Source of the DNA: JAJPKK01 sp035311445 | GTDB taxonomy: Bacteria > Pseudomonadota > Alphaproteobacteria > Rhizobiales > Xanthobacteraceae | Length of the DNA stretch: 16,410 nucleotides | Direction of reading: 5' to 3' | NCBI GenBank assembly: GCA_035311445.1 | Contig: DATGCX010000295.1 | Location: forward strand, 1 to 16,410 | Shown here: one piece after another, positions 5,857 through 13,879 of the stretch | Numbering within the stretch: the first letter of the stretch is position 1 | Layout: every line of letters starts with the position of its first letter | The notes under the pieces: generated by a model | Databases searched by the model: none | Seen by the model: the letters and a program-made list of their open reading frames with translations, nothing else | What the model was told of the DNA's origin: nothing | Position numbers and translations under genes: made by a program

Positions 5857-8800
5857 TCAGGTGCTGGAACTTGCAAAACTCGGCGCTGATGGCGCCTGGC
5901 GTCGCTCGAACCACCACTCGGCGGTTCGTTCCAGCGAATAATAGAAAGTCGGGATCACGAGCAGCGTCAGCAGTGTCGCAAGAATAAGGCCGCCGATGAC
6001 CACGGTTGCGACTCCGCGTTGAACGTCGCTGCCGACGCCAGTCGCCAATGCGGCCGGCATCATGCCGATGGTCGCGACCGTCGCGGTCATCAGCACAGGC
6101 CGGAAGCGCTCCGAAGCGCCGATCAAGATCGCCTCGTGAAGCGGCACGCCGGTCTCGCGCACCCGATTGAGATTTGCCACCATGATGATGCCGTTCTGCA
6201 CGGCCACGCCGAACAGCCCTATGAAGCCGACGGCCGACGCGATGTTGAGCGTTTCGCCGGTGACAAAGAGCGCAATCAGACCACCCAAAGCGGCGAGCGG
6301 AACGACCCCCAGGATCAGCAGAGCCTGACGCAGCTTGCCAAACTCGGTGTAGAGCAAGAGCATCATGACTGCGAGCACGAGGCCGAGAATCAACATGAAC
6401 CGGCGTTGCGCGCGCTCCTGGTTTTCGAATTGCCCGGCAAATTCGAGGCGATATTTGGACTGGTCGAAATGCACCGACTGCGCGATCTTGTCCTTAACCT
6501 CAGCCAGGTAGGATACGAGATCGCGGTCGACGAGATCGATGCGAATGGTCAGGTTGCGGCGATTGTTTGTGCGCGTAATGGTGCCTTCGCCGTTTCGCTG
6601 CGTGATCTTTGCGACTTGCGATAGCGGGATCTGCATTCCGCTCGAATTGGTGAGCGTCAGGTTTCCAATCGCTTCCGGATCATATCGAGAGCTCAACGGA
6701 AAACGCACGCTCACATCGTAGACTCGATCCCCGACAAAAACCTGGGTGACTGCCGCACCGCCCACGCCGTTTTGAATGAGATTGGTGATATCCGATATAT
6801 TGATGCCGTAGCGAGAAGCCGCCGCACGATCAGCTTCGATTGCGATCTGAGGGAGCGGCGGTTCCTGAAAGATCGATGCCTCAGCGGTGCCCCTGGTGTT
6901 GCGCAGGATATCGACAATAGCATCTGCGATCCGGCGATCTTCGGTAAAATCATCGCCCACGATTCGCAGGACCAGCGCGCTGTGTGCGCCGCCGACGAGG
7001 TCGAATACCATGTCGCTGATGGGCTGGTTGATCCCGACGTTGAAGCCGGGCAACGCGCGCAGGCGCGCATTCAGCTTGCGCACAAAGTCGGCCTTGGTCT
7101 CGCCTGCAGGCCAGGTATCGTAGGGGGCCAATCCTATAGGAGCCTCGATGTGCGAGAACGTCCAGGCGTCGACGGCGGCATCCTCGCGGCCCAGTTGGGT
7201 CATGATGTAGCGGACTTCCGGAAATTCTCGCACGGTGCGCCGAAGCTCGCTCGCCATCTCGCTGGCGGCATCGAGCGACAGACCGCTCGGCATTTGCACC
7301 TGGAGCCAGAGCGCGCCCTCATCCAGATCAGGCAGGTAATCTCGCCCCACCAGGGCCCCGAGAAACCCCACGGCAACGAAGGCCACGCCGGTCACGAGAT
7401 ATGAGAGAGCAGGCCAATTCAGCAGTTTCCCCAGCGTCGTCCGGTAGGCGGCCCCCAACCATTCGAGCGGCCGGTTGCGGAATAAGCCCCCCGGCTTGCG
7501 GAGCGCCAAGTAGGCAAGGCCCGGAACCAGTGCGAGCGTGCATAGAAGCGCACCGAACAGGGCATAGCCTACCGTGAAGGCCATCGGTGTAAATAACGCC
7601 GCCTCGCCGCGCTGCAGCGTGAACAGCGGGAAATAAGCCGTGATGATGACCAGAGTCGCAAAAAAGATCGGTCGCGCCACTTGGCCGGTCGCCGACCTCA
7701 CGTCCTCCTCGGTCAATTCCTCAGTCGGCTTCGCCTCGCGCCGTCGCAGAATGTTCTCCGCCACCACGATCGCGCCGTCGACGATAATGCCGAAATCAAG
7801 GGCGCCGAGCGACAGCATGCTGGCCGACATATGGGTCGCGTTCATCAGGACGAAAATGGAAACCACTGCCAGCGGTATGGTCACGGCGACGACCAGCGCG
7901 CTGCGCGGGCTGCCGAGGAACAGCATGAGGACGACGATCACCAAGCCGATGCCTTCGAGCACCGTGTGCCCGATCTTACTCACGGTTGCGGCGACAAGAT
8001 CGCTGCGGTCGAGAACGGTGACGATGTGGACATCATCCGGCCCGAGTTGTTTGCCTAGTTCGTCCACCTTCGCGTGGATACCGTTAATGACCTCCGACAC
8101 GTTTGCGTATTTGAGCCCCATGACGATGCCCTCGATCGTCGCGGGATTCTCGTTCAGGCCGAGGATGCCTTCCGGTTCCTGATGCGCATAGCTCAACGCT
8201 CCGAGATCGCGGACCAGGACCGGCATGCTGTTGACTTGCGTCACCACGATGTTGCCGAGATCGTCCAGGGTGCGCACGAGCCCGACGCCACGAACGATGA
8301 AGCTTTGGTCGCCGCGCGGCACCCGGCCGCCGCCCGCGTTCGCGGTGTTGTTGTTGATCGCGTTGATGACGTCGTTGATTCCGAGCCCGTAGCGCAAAAG
8401 CTCGGCCGGATCGAGATCAAGTCTGAATTGACGTGTGAGCCCGCCAAAATTGTCGACTTCCGCGACACCTGGGACCTGCCGGAGCGCCGGCTGGACGACC
8501 CAGCGCTGATACTCCGATAATTCCATCAAATTCTTGGTGTCGGATTGAAGCGTATAACGGTAAATCTCCAACTCCGGTGCCGATACCGCGTCGAGCCCGG
8601 CTGAGGCCCCGGCCGGCAGTGTGACGTCCGCGATGCGCTCCCTGACGCGTTGGCGCTCCCAGTAGTCCTCGGCGCCGTCGCGAAACAGAAGATTGATTTG
8701 CGATAGTGCAAACGTGCTGATCGATCGCATGCTGGCAAGGCCCGGCGTGCCATTGAGCGCCCTCTCCAGCGGAATCGTGATCTGCTGCTCGACTTCTTCG

Positions 8801-8973
8801 GCTGCGAGGCCCGGCACCTGGGTGGTGACCTGAGCTGAAACAGGACTGAGAAGCGGATAAGCGTCGATCGCCAGTTGCGACCACGCATAAATGCCAAAAA
8901 TGGCCGCGAATACTGCGATCAGCCGAACGACAAGGCGCTTTCTGAGGCAAAGCGCGACAAACTGGTCAATCAT
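5857..8973 (-). CDS. Heavy-metal RND efflux pump (CzcA/CusA/CnrA family)
   Basis: 1038 residues, normal for the family. It is a proton-driven inner-membrane trimer exporting metal cations across the periplasm to the outer membrane. The HME-RND signature DFGIIVDGAIVVAE lies at 393-406, with the acidic relay residues Asp393, Asp399 and Glu406. The N-terminal membrane helix, two large periplasmic loops and a C-terminal block of helices (GIIMVANLNRVRETG...) are in the usual order. The region matching the CusA methionine that binds Cu/Ag reads SHIEAPIGLAP, without the PLEM motif, which argues mildly against a copper pump. ATG 8973 overlaps the adaptor gene by 8 bp. The neighbouring Ni/Co-type repressor suggests nickel or cobalt as substrate; zinc or cadmium cannot be excluded. 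Confidence 0.93.
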   Translation of the reverse strand: MIDQFVALCLRKRLVVRLIAVFAAIFGIYAWSQLAIDAYPLLSPVSAQVTTQVPGLAAEEVEQQITIPLERALNGTPGLASMRSISTFALSQINLLFRDGAEDYWERQRVRERIADVTLPAGASAGLDAVSAPELEIYRYTLQSDTKNLMELSEYQRWVVQPALRQVPGVAEVDNFGGLTRQFRLDLDPAELLRYGLGINDVINAINNNTANAGGGRVPRGDQSFIVRGVGLVRTLDDLGNIVVTQVNSMPVLVRDLGALSYAHQEPEGILGLNENPATIEGIVMGLKYANVSEVINGIHAKVDELGKQLGPDDVHIVTVLDRSDLVAATVSKIGHTVLEGIGLVIVVLMLFLGSPRSALVVAVTIPLAVVSIFVLMNATHMSASMLSLGALDFGIIVDGAIVVAENILRRREAKPTEELTEEDVRSATGQVARPIFFATLVIITAYFPLFTLQRGEAALFTPMAFTVGYALFGALLCTLALVPGLAYLALRKPGGLFRNRPLEWLGAAYRTTLGKLLNWPALSYLVTGVAFVAVGFLGALVGRDYLPDLDEGALWLQVQMPSGLSLDAASEMASELRRTVREFPEVRYIMTQLGREDAAVDAWTFSHIEAPIGLAPYDTWPAGETKADFVRKLNARLRALPGFNVGINQPISDMVFDLVGGAHSALVLRIVGDDFTEDRRIADAIVDILRNTRGTAEASIFQEPPLPQIAIEADRAAASRYGINISDITNLIQNGVGGAAVTQVFVGDRVYDVSVRFPLSSRYDPEAIGNLTLTNSSGMQIPLSQVAKITQRNGEGTITRTNNRRNLTIRIDLVDRDLVSYLAEVKDKIAQSVHFDQSKYRLEFAGQFENQERAQRRFMLILGLVLAVMMLLLYTEFGKLRQALLILGVVPLAALGGLIALFVTGETLNIASAVGFIGLFGVAVQNGIIMVANLNRVRETGVPLHEAILIGASERFRPVLMTATVATIGMMPAALATGVGSDVQRGVATVVIGGLILATLLTLLVIPTFYYSLERTAEWWFERRQAPSAPSFASSST

Positions 8974-10174
8974 TGAGTCGCACCGCGCCTTTCACCACCA
9001 CTCGCTCGCCAGGGCGAATTCCGCTTTTGATGGCAACGGCGGCCCCCTCCTGATAAGCGATCTCGACGTTACGGCGTTCGAAAGCCCATTCCGCGACCTC
9101 GACGAAGACGCTCGTCCGGTCGTTGGTCATCAGGAGGGCCGACGTCGGCACGATCAGCCGCGATACCGGAGGTGCCTCGAAGGTGGCTTCCGCGAACATG
9201 TTGGGCTTGAGGATTTTGTCCGGATTATCGAACGCGATGCGGACCTTGTTGCGCCTCGTGTCGGACTCCACCACGTCACTGACGAACAACACTTTGCCAC
9301 TGAAGACTTCGTCCGGGTAGGCGCGGAAGGTGACTTTAACGGACTGCCCCTGGAAGACGAAGGCTATATCCTTCTCCGGAACGTTCGCCGTCACCCAGAT
9401 CGTCTCCAGGTTGGCGATGGTCATCATCGCAGCTGTGGGGTCATTGAGGAACGCTCCGGGAGCGACCTGTAGATCGATCACGCTGCCGGCCACCGGCGCC
9501 TTCACGGACAAGAGGCGGGACTGCTCTTTCTGGTCGGCTGGAACCCCCATGGCTCGCAATCGCGCTTCTGAGCGCTCAAGTTCCGCGACGGCTTGAGCGT
9601 AATCGCTCTGCGCCTGCTCGCGGTCCCTGATGGCCGCGCCACCCGCTTTCTCAAGGCCCAGTTGCCGGTCAAGCGCCTTCTTGGTGAGTGTCACTGTGGA
9701 GCGCGCCTTCTCGATGTCCGAGTACGCTTGCGCAAGATCGCCTGAGTCGATCACGGCAAGTTCCTGGCCCTGCTCGACTCGTCCGCCCAGCTGGACCTTG
9801 AGATTGATGACGCGGCCAGTTACGGGCGGCATTACTTTCACGGTGCGGGATGGGTCGGCTTCCACGACCGCGGGCAACACCAGGGTGCGCGCGACCTCTT
9901 TCATTGTGGGCGCGGCGATCCCAAGCAGCGTCCGCAGCGGTGAGGTGTCGGGAACCACGATACGGTCGCCGACACGGGAGAATGTACTCTGCGCCGCCCG
10001 AGCCTCCTGCGGCGGTGCCACAGCATCCGGCGATCGCGTTGGCGCGACGATGAGCCGATCTATGGCAATACCGACAAGCAGGCCTACAAGAATAAACAGC
10101 AGTCCGCGCCCCCTCTGGCTCGCTTTGTCTGCGGGTAGAGTTGCCAGCAGGGCGTTGTCGGTCACGCTATCCAC
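8966..10174 (-). CDS. RND efflux periplasmic adaptor (CzcB/CusB-like membrane fusion protein)
   Basis: 402 residues from GTG 10174, with AGGT 8 nt upstream. It joins the inner-membrane pump to the outer-membrane channel. An uncleaved membrane anchor lies at about 23-42. A barrel-sandwich (lipoyl-like) half with PPVTGRVINLKVQLGGRV is followed by a coiled-coil hairpin (about 160-225), the second lipoyl half (VKAPVAGSVIDLQVAPGAFL), a beta-barrel (LETIWVTANVPEKDIAFV) and a membrane-proximal C-terminal domain ending GERVVVKGAVRLND. No Met-rich N-terminal metal-binding motif of the CusB type is evident. It is the first gene of the pump operon; its stop overlaps the pump start by 8 bp. A TATACT at 10316-10321 (minus strand) is a weak -10 candidate upstream. 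Confidence 0.92.
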   Translation of the reverse strand: MDSVTDNALLATLPADKASQRGRGLLFILVGLLVGIAIDRLIVAPTRSPDAVAPPQEARAAQSTFSRVGDRIVVPDTSPLRTLLGIAAPTMKEVARTLVLPAVVEADPSRTVKVMPPVTGRVINLKVQLGGRVEQGQELAVIDSGDLAQAYSDIEKARSTVTLTKKALDRQLGLEKAGGAAIRDREQAQSDYAQAVAELERSEARLRAMGVPADQKEQSRLLSVKAPVAGSVIDLQVAPGAFLNDPTAAMMTIANLETIWVTANVPEKDIAFVFQGQSVKVTFRAYPDEVFSGKVLFVSDVVESDTRRNKVRIAFDNPDKILKPNMFAEATFEAPPVSRLIVPTSALLMTNDRTSVFVEVAEWAFERRNVEIAYQEGAAVAIKSGIRPGERVVVKGAVRLND

Positions 10175-10440
10175 AATTGTACCTGCGTTCGAACGAAGAA
10201 TGTTGAGAGTTCGTTTTGGTGAAAGTTAGTTCAGGTCAACCGCGTGCAGTCCAGTGCGGCTCACAGAATCAAGATGCACATCTTCGCCTTTATTGGCAAG
10301 ACAAAGTGCTCGCAAAGTATAGTGTAGTGGACTTTACGACCGACATCGATGCAACGTGGCCTTTTGAACCTGCGAGCACAGAACAAGTCGAACTCTTTAG
10401 GTGTACGAAAATTGGCCGGCTCATCATTTCTCAATATTTC

Positions 10441-10824
10441 TCAACGTACGCCCCCGATCGGCGTGCCGTCCCTGTATGTTGTCTTGCGGGCATGCCAAGC
10501 CCCACCGGCTGCACCGCTGCGCAACGGCTCCACTGTCAATTGCAGTTCGTCGCCGGGCTTGAGCGTCTGACTCGACCAGCCGTCCCATCTCAGGCTGTTC
10601 GGGCTGTCTCCTTCCAGATTCCAGATGACAGGCCGCGCGTCACCGTCCATGACCTCCAGCGCAATGAAGACGTGTGGGCTGGCAAACCTGAAATCCCGAA
10701 CGACGCCGACCAGTTGAATTGGGTGTTGCCGATCGAACATCGTAACGGAGTGATGGCCGTTCGCCGCGCTGCTCGCTGCGACAAGCCCGATGCCCACAAT
10801 GAGGGCGCCGGAATCGACTCTCAC
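10441..10824 (-). CDS. Exported DUF6152 family protein
   Basis: 127 residues from GTG 10824. An AAGG lies 9 nt upstream and the frame then begins with a signal peptide (about 5-22: ALIVGIGLVAASSAANG). An ATG at 10878 is possible but has no ribosome site and adds a polar leader. The mature part matches the DUF6152 pattern: HHSVTMFD, then GVVRDFRFASPHVFIAL, a DG...WNLEGDSPNSL stretch, LKPGDELQLTVEPLRSG and GAAGG. The family function is unknown. Cleavage after the signal would leave GHH or HHS near the new N-terminus. It lies 266 bp upstream of the metal-efflux operon in the same direction and divergent from a metal-sensing repressor, so I infer a periplasmic role in metal response. Confidence 0.8.
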   Translation of the reverse strand: MRVDSGALIVGIGLVAASSAANGHHSVTMFDRQHPIQLVGVVRDFRFASPHVFIALEVMDGDARPVIWNLEGDSPNSLRWDGWSSQTLKPGDELQLTVEPLRSGAAGGAWHARKTTYRDGTPIGGVR

Positions 10825-11058
10825 AGAACCACGCCTTCTGGATTGGCAAGCGAGTGGGAACCCGCGGGCCGCGTGCACTTCTGGTTGAGACGATACACCA
10901 ATCGGCCAGATGCCTGAAAGAGGCGCTTGGACTAAACAAGCAACTCCATTATTGTTTATTGTTGTCGGCTAGGTACCGTGGCCAAGGTCGCGTGCGTCAG
11001 TGCCTGTATTGGTCGCAGCTGATTGTGGCAGCGCAGAAGGAATCCCCGGAGTGTCTAA
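10825..11058. promoter_or_regulatory. Divergent promoter region between the DUF6152 gene and the repressor
   Basis: This 234-bp region must drive both the leftward DUF6152/efflux genes and the rightward repressor. An AT-rich stretch with repeated ATTGTT units lies near 10945-10965. I find no G-tract operator of the RcnR/DmeR type here, which is notable because autoregulation from such a region is usual. No convincing -35/-10 pair was assigned. Confidence 0.4.
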
Positions 11059-11337
11059 GTGACTCACACGATTCGTGAAAAAACCAAGTTGCTCAATCGG
11101 GTGCGACGTATTCGCGGCCAGATTGAAGCTGTCGAACGAGCGCTCGACCAGGAAATCGGCTGTGCCGACGTGCTGCAGCTGATCGCTGGCGCCCGCGGTG
11201 CCATCAATGGGCTAATGGCTGAGGTGATGGAAGATCACATTCGCGCGCACATTATAGATCCAGTCCGTGAGCCCGATACGCAGCGCGCGCATGCAGCCGA
11301 AGAACTGATCGACGTGGTGCGTTCCTACCTAAAATAG
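11059..11337 (+). CDS. Metal-sensing repressor of the CsoR/RcnR/FrmR family, RcnR/DmeR-like
   Basis: 92 residues from GTG 11059, with GGAG 8 nt upstream. The all-helical DUF156 fold releases DNA when metal binds. The start MTHTIREK and the body (RVRRIRGQIEAVERAL, then GAINGLMAEV) match the RcnR/DmeR branch. The residues that bind Ni(II)/Co(II) in RcnR are all present: His3, Cys35, His60, His64. FrmR-type formaldehyde sensors lack His64, and CsoR copper sensors use a Cys-His-Cys set, so a Ni/Co sensor is the best reading. It is divergent from the DUF6152 and efflux genes and convergent with sspB. It presumably represses the efflux genes, though no matching operator was seen between them. Confidence 0.9.
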   Translation: MTHTIREKTKLLNRVRRIRGQIEAVERALDQEIGCADVLQLIAGARGAINGLMAEVMEDHIRAHIIDPVREPDTQRAHAAEELIDVVRSYLK

Positions 11338-11418
11338 CTCACGCCCGCGCCATCAGCAGTGCCAGCCCAGCCCGCGAATAACATGCCGAAACCCGTGGCA
11401 CAGCGTTCTGCTGCGCGG

Positions 11419-12009
11419 TCACTTCTTGCGAAAGCGATCGAGACTGACGATTTCGCCGCTCGCCGCGTCCTTATCAGGCGTTGAAAGAGGAACCGGCTTG
11501 ACCGTGCTGGTAGCGGCCGCCTGAGGCCCGGCCTTTTTGGGCGGCTTCTTCGCGGGCGCTTGCTCTGCTGGTAAGGTTTTTTGGGCCGGGGACGGTTTTC
11601 TCTTAACCGGGGGAGTTTCCGTCGGCACATCCGCGCTTTCCCCGGCGAGTTCCGCATCCACGGCGAATTGCAGTCCGAATTGAACGGACGGGTCCATGAA
11701 CGCTCTCACGGCCTTGAATGGGATGTGCAGCCGTTCCGGAATCCCATTGAATGCGAGCCCCACATCGAAGTCATCCTCTCCAACAGCAAGATCCCAGAAC
11801 TGATGTTGGAGCACGATCGTCATCTCGCCTGGATAACTCGCCCTGAGGCGTGCCGACATGCGCACACCCTCCGCACGGGTGTCGAAGGTAATGTAAAAAT
11901 GATGCTCTCCGGGCAGGCCCTTGGCGGCCGCATCGGCGAGCACGGTACGGATGACGCCGCGCAGCGCGTCCTGAGTCAGGAGATCGTAGCGGATGTGGTC
12001 GACCGACAT
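11419..12009 (-). CDS. sspB: SspB, adaptor delivering ssrA-tagged proteins to ClpXP
   Basis: 196 residues from ATG 12009. The start begins SVDHIRYDLLTQDALRGV, as in other alphaproteobacterial SspB proteins; the longer frame from 12066 adds unlike residues. The substrate-binding fold shows LPGEHHFYITFDT, SYPGEMTIVLQHQFWDL and the LHIPFKAVRAFMDPSVQFGL stretch. A low-complexity Pro/Lys/Ala linker (about 125-180) leads to the C-terminal tail EIVSLDRFRKK, the form of the alpha-type ClpX-docking peptide. SspB tethers tmRNA-tagged, unfinished proteins to the ClpXP protease in the cytoplasm. The gene lies about 170 bp downstream of ssrA on the same strand. Confidence 0.93.
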   Translation of the reverse strand: MSVDHIRYDLLTQDALRGVIRTVLADAAAKGLPGEHHFYITFDTRAEGVRMSARLRASYPGEMTIVLQHQFWDLAVGEDDFDVGLAFNGIPERLHIPFKAVRAFMDPSVQFGLQFAVDAELAGESADVPTETPPVKRKPSPAQKTLPAEQAPAKKPPKKAGPQAAATSTVKPVPLSTPDKDAASGEIVSLDRFRKK

Positions 12010-12175
12010 GGCAGGCTCTCGTCGTGTATTCCGGCCCAGCGGATACCGGCTGTCGGACCGCGTCACTTCGCGACATTGGCCGGCTCCCGACCCCTCAAGG
12101 ATTTCTTGCCGAAGGTACCCTTTGCTATACGATCCGGCCGGCTCTGCAGCGCCGGCGCCAATCGAACGAGAAAGT

Positions 12176-12470
12176 GGGGGCTTCTGTTGCCAGGTGCCCC
12201 CGAACCCCGCCTGACGCTGCTAAGACGTCAGGACTTCAGATCGGTCTTTCAAACCGCTTACGCGGCCTGAGCAACCGGAGCATAGTTGTCGTTGGCAACT
12301 ATTGCAGTGGCCCGATAACGGTGGAACCATGCCGAGCAAAAGCACGCCCTTTACGCCCTCGTCGATCCTATTTCGCCCCCATAATGGTGGAGGCGCCGGG
12401 TACTGCCCCCGGGTCCGAATGGTTTATTGCGACGGCCATTTATTGCCATAGCCGGCAAGCCGGCACGCTT
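12176..12470 (-). ncRNA. ssrA: Two-piece (circularly permuted) tmRNA gene
   Basis: tmRNA rescues ribosomes stalled on broken mRNAs and tags the product for proteolysis. The tag reading frame (12296-12258, minus) encodes ANDNYAPVAQAA then TAA. The acceptor piece comes first: T-stem CCGGG/CCCGG (12412-12408, 12400-12396) around the loop GGCAGTA, then CGCCTCC (12395-12389) and ACCA (12388-12385). Four bases later the coding piece begins with GGGGGCG (12380-12374), which pairs with CGCCTCC (one G-U) to close the acceptor stem. This order is the alphaproteobacterial permuted form, cut into acceptor and coding RNAs. A GGGGGC/GCCCCC hairpin at 12201-12176 probably marks the end of the coding piece or a terminator. 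The outer limits are approximate. Confidence 0.93.
12258..12296 (-). other. tmRNA proteolysis tag reading frame
   Basis: Twelve codons and TAA within the tmRNA coding piece: ANDNYAPVAQAA. The AND...NY start is the region contacted by SspB, and the C-terminal Ala-Ala is the ClpX recognition end. It is translated only after a ribosome switches onto tmRNA, so it has no ribosome site. Confidence 0.93.
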
Positions 12471-12488
12471 AATATAGGCGTTATCAGT

Positions 12489-12535
12489 CCAAGGAGAAAG
12501 AGGGCAGCGCTAGCCCAAGGAGAAACAGGCAGCGC
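12489..12535. repeat. Imperfect tandem duplication upstream of ssrA
   Basis: CCAAGGAGAAAGAGGGCAGC at 12489 recurs as CCAAGGAGAAACAGGCAGC at 12515, a 26-bp period with one substitution and one length change. It lies just upstream of the tmRNA gene, in its likely promoter region, and upstream of chrA on the other strand. Confidence 0.45.
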
Positions 12536-12641
12536 AGCAGTTATTGTTGCCAGAGTGTGCTGCTGCGAAACGCCGTCGATATTTAAACGTCGCGAACATT
12601 GCGGACTGGTCATCGACAACATTCGGCGCTAACCGTTTGTC

Positions 12642-13265
12642 ATGTCCAAACCGAATTCGACCCCGTCCGCTGTTTCCGCGGCCGAACGCGACGCCTCCGC
12701 GGCCGGCCCGGCTGCCGCGGCGCCTCGGCCTTCGATCACAGACTTGTTTCTCGCCTTTGCGGGTGTTTCGCTATCGGGCTTCGGTGGTGTGCTGGCGTGG
12801 GCGCGCCGGATGCTGGTCGAAAACAAACGTTGGATGACGGCGAGGGAGTTCAACAACCTCCTGGCGTTGTGCCAATTCCTGCCCGGACCGAACATTGTCA
12901 ATCTCTGCGCGGTCTTTGGCGTGCGGATGCGCGGCATTCCGGGTGCGCTCGCCTGCCTTCTCGGACTGCTCGGGCCATCGGTCGTGTTGATGATCGCAGC
13001 GGGTGTGCTTTACCGCCGTTTTGGCACGCTGCCGGAACTGCACGGCGTGCTGTCGGGCCTTGCCGCTGCAGCGGCAGGGATGATCATCGCGACAGCCCTT
13101 AAGATGGCGGAGCCGCTTATTCGCTTTCGCTTGGGTCCGCAGCACGCCGTAGCGCTCGCAACGTTCCTGACAGTCGGGGTACTACGTCTAAGCCTCCCCT
13201 TGGTGCTTCTGGTGGTGGTGCCTGTAAGCATCGGATTTGCCTGGCTGCGCAGCTATGAGAAATGA
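12642..13265 (+). CDS. ChrA-type chromate transporter, N-terminal-half protein
   Basis: 207 residues from ATG 12642; no clear ribosome site is visible. One CHR domain is present, with the family stretch FAGVSLSGFGGVLAWARRML followed by RWMT..EF and LCQFLPGPNIVN (PGPN at 81-84). Several hydrophobic segments follow. About 30 low-complexity Ala/Ser/Pro residues precede the domain. Short-chain CHR proteins occur as pairs of half-size subunits with opposite membrane orientation; the following gene is the partner and overlaps by 11 bp, so they are likely co-translated. The family exports chromate or takes part in sulfate/chromate exchange; substrate here is inferred from family only. Confidence 0.88.
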   Translation: MSKPNSTPSAVSAAERDASAAGPAAAAPRPSITDLFLAFAGVSLSGFGGVLAWARRMLVENKRWMTAREFNNLLALCQFLPGPNIVNLCAVFGVRMRGIPGALACLLGLLGPSVVLMIAAGVLYRRFGTLPELHGVLSGLAAAAAGMIIATALKMAEPLIRFRLGPQHAVALATFLTVGVLRLSLPLVLLVVVPVSIGFAWLRSYEK

Positions 13266-13788
13266 TGCTGACACGCTGACTGCGCTGTTTCTGCAGTTTG
13301 CCATCCTGTCGTTTTTCGCCGTCGGCGGCGGCGGTTCGGCGGTTCCGGAAATGCACCGTCAGACCGTTGAGATCGCCCAGTGGCTCACGGATCGCCAGTT
13401 CAGCGAACTGTTCGCCATTGCGCAGGCGGCGCCGGGACCGAACATCATGTTCGTCGCCCTGCTGGGACATTTTATCGCGGGGGTGCCTGGCGCCGTGGTC
13501 GCGACGGTAGCGATGTGTGGCCCAAGTTGTGTTCTCGCTTACGCGGTATCGCAGGTCGTCGAGCGCTTTCGCGCGGCGCGCTGGCGCATCGCGATCCAGG
13601 CCGGTTTAGTGCCGGTGACGATCGGACTTCTCACGGCCAGCGCGCTGATCATTGCGCGTGCCGCCGATCACGATTGGGGCGGGTTCGCTATCACGGCGGG
13701 AACGTTCGCGTTTGTTTATTGGACTAGCCTGTCTCCGCTGTTGGCGTTCGCCGTCGCAGCGCTCTTGGGCCTGAGCGGATTCGCGTAA
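13255..13788 (+). CDS. ChrA-type chromate transporter, C-terminal-half protein
   Basis: 177 residues from ATG 13255, which overlaps the preceding gene by 11 bp; a TTG at 13237 is an alternative start. One CHR domain: LQFAILSFFAVGGGGSAVPE, then WLTDRQFSELFAIAQAAPGPN (PGPN at 60-63) and FVALLGHFIAGVPGAVVAT, then further hydrophobic segments. It pairs with the gene before it to make up the two halves that are fused in long-chain ChrA proteins. It sits in the inner membrane. No local chrB or other chromate-response regulator is visible. Confidence 0.88.
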   Translation: MRNDADTLTALFLQFAILSFFAVGGGGSAVPEMHRQTVEIAQWLTDRQFSELFAIAQAAPGPNIMFVALLGHFIAGVPGAVVATVAMCGPSCVLAYAVSQVVERFRAARWRIAIQAGLVPVTIGLLTASALIIARAADHDWGGFAITAGTFAFVYWTSLSPLLAFAVAALLGLSGFA

Positions 13789-13879
13789 CGTCTACAACGA
13801 AGGCTTTCGGCGCTGCCCCGCCTTGTGCTAGGGATACCATAGCGCATAACGTGGCCTGGTAGCGTCGAGGGAGAACTGA

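Noticed and set aside
10316..10321. TATACT (minus strand) as the -10 of an efflux-operon promoter
   Set aside because: No acceptable -35 hexamer at 16-18 bp, so I did not list it as a promoter.
12440..12540. Promoter for ssrA (TTGGAC and TATATT on the minus strand)
   Set aside because: The two boxes are only 10 bp apart, too close for a normal sigma-70 promoter.
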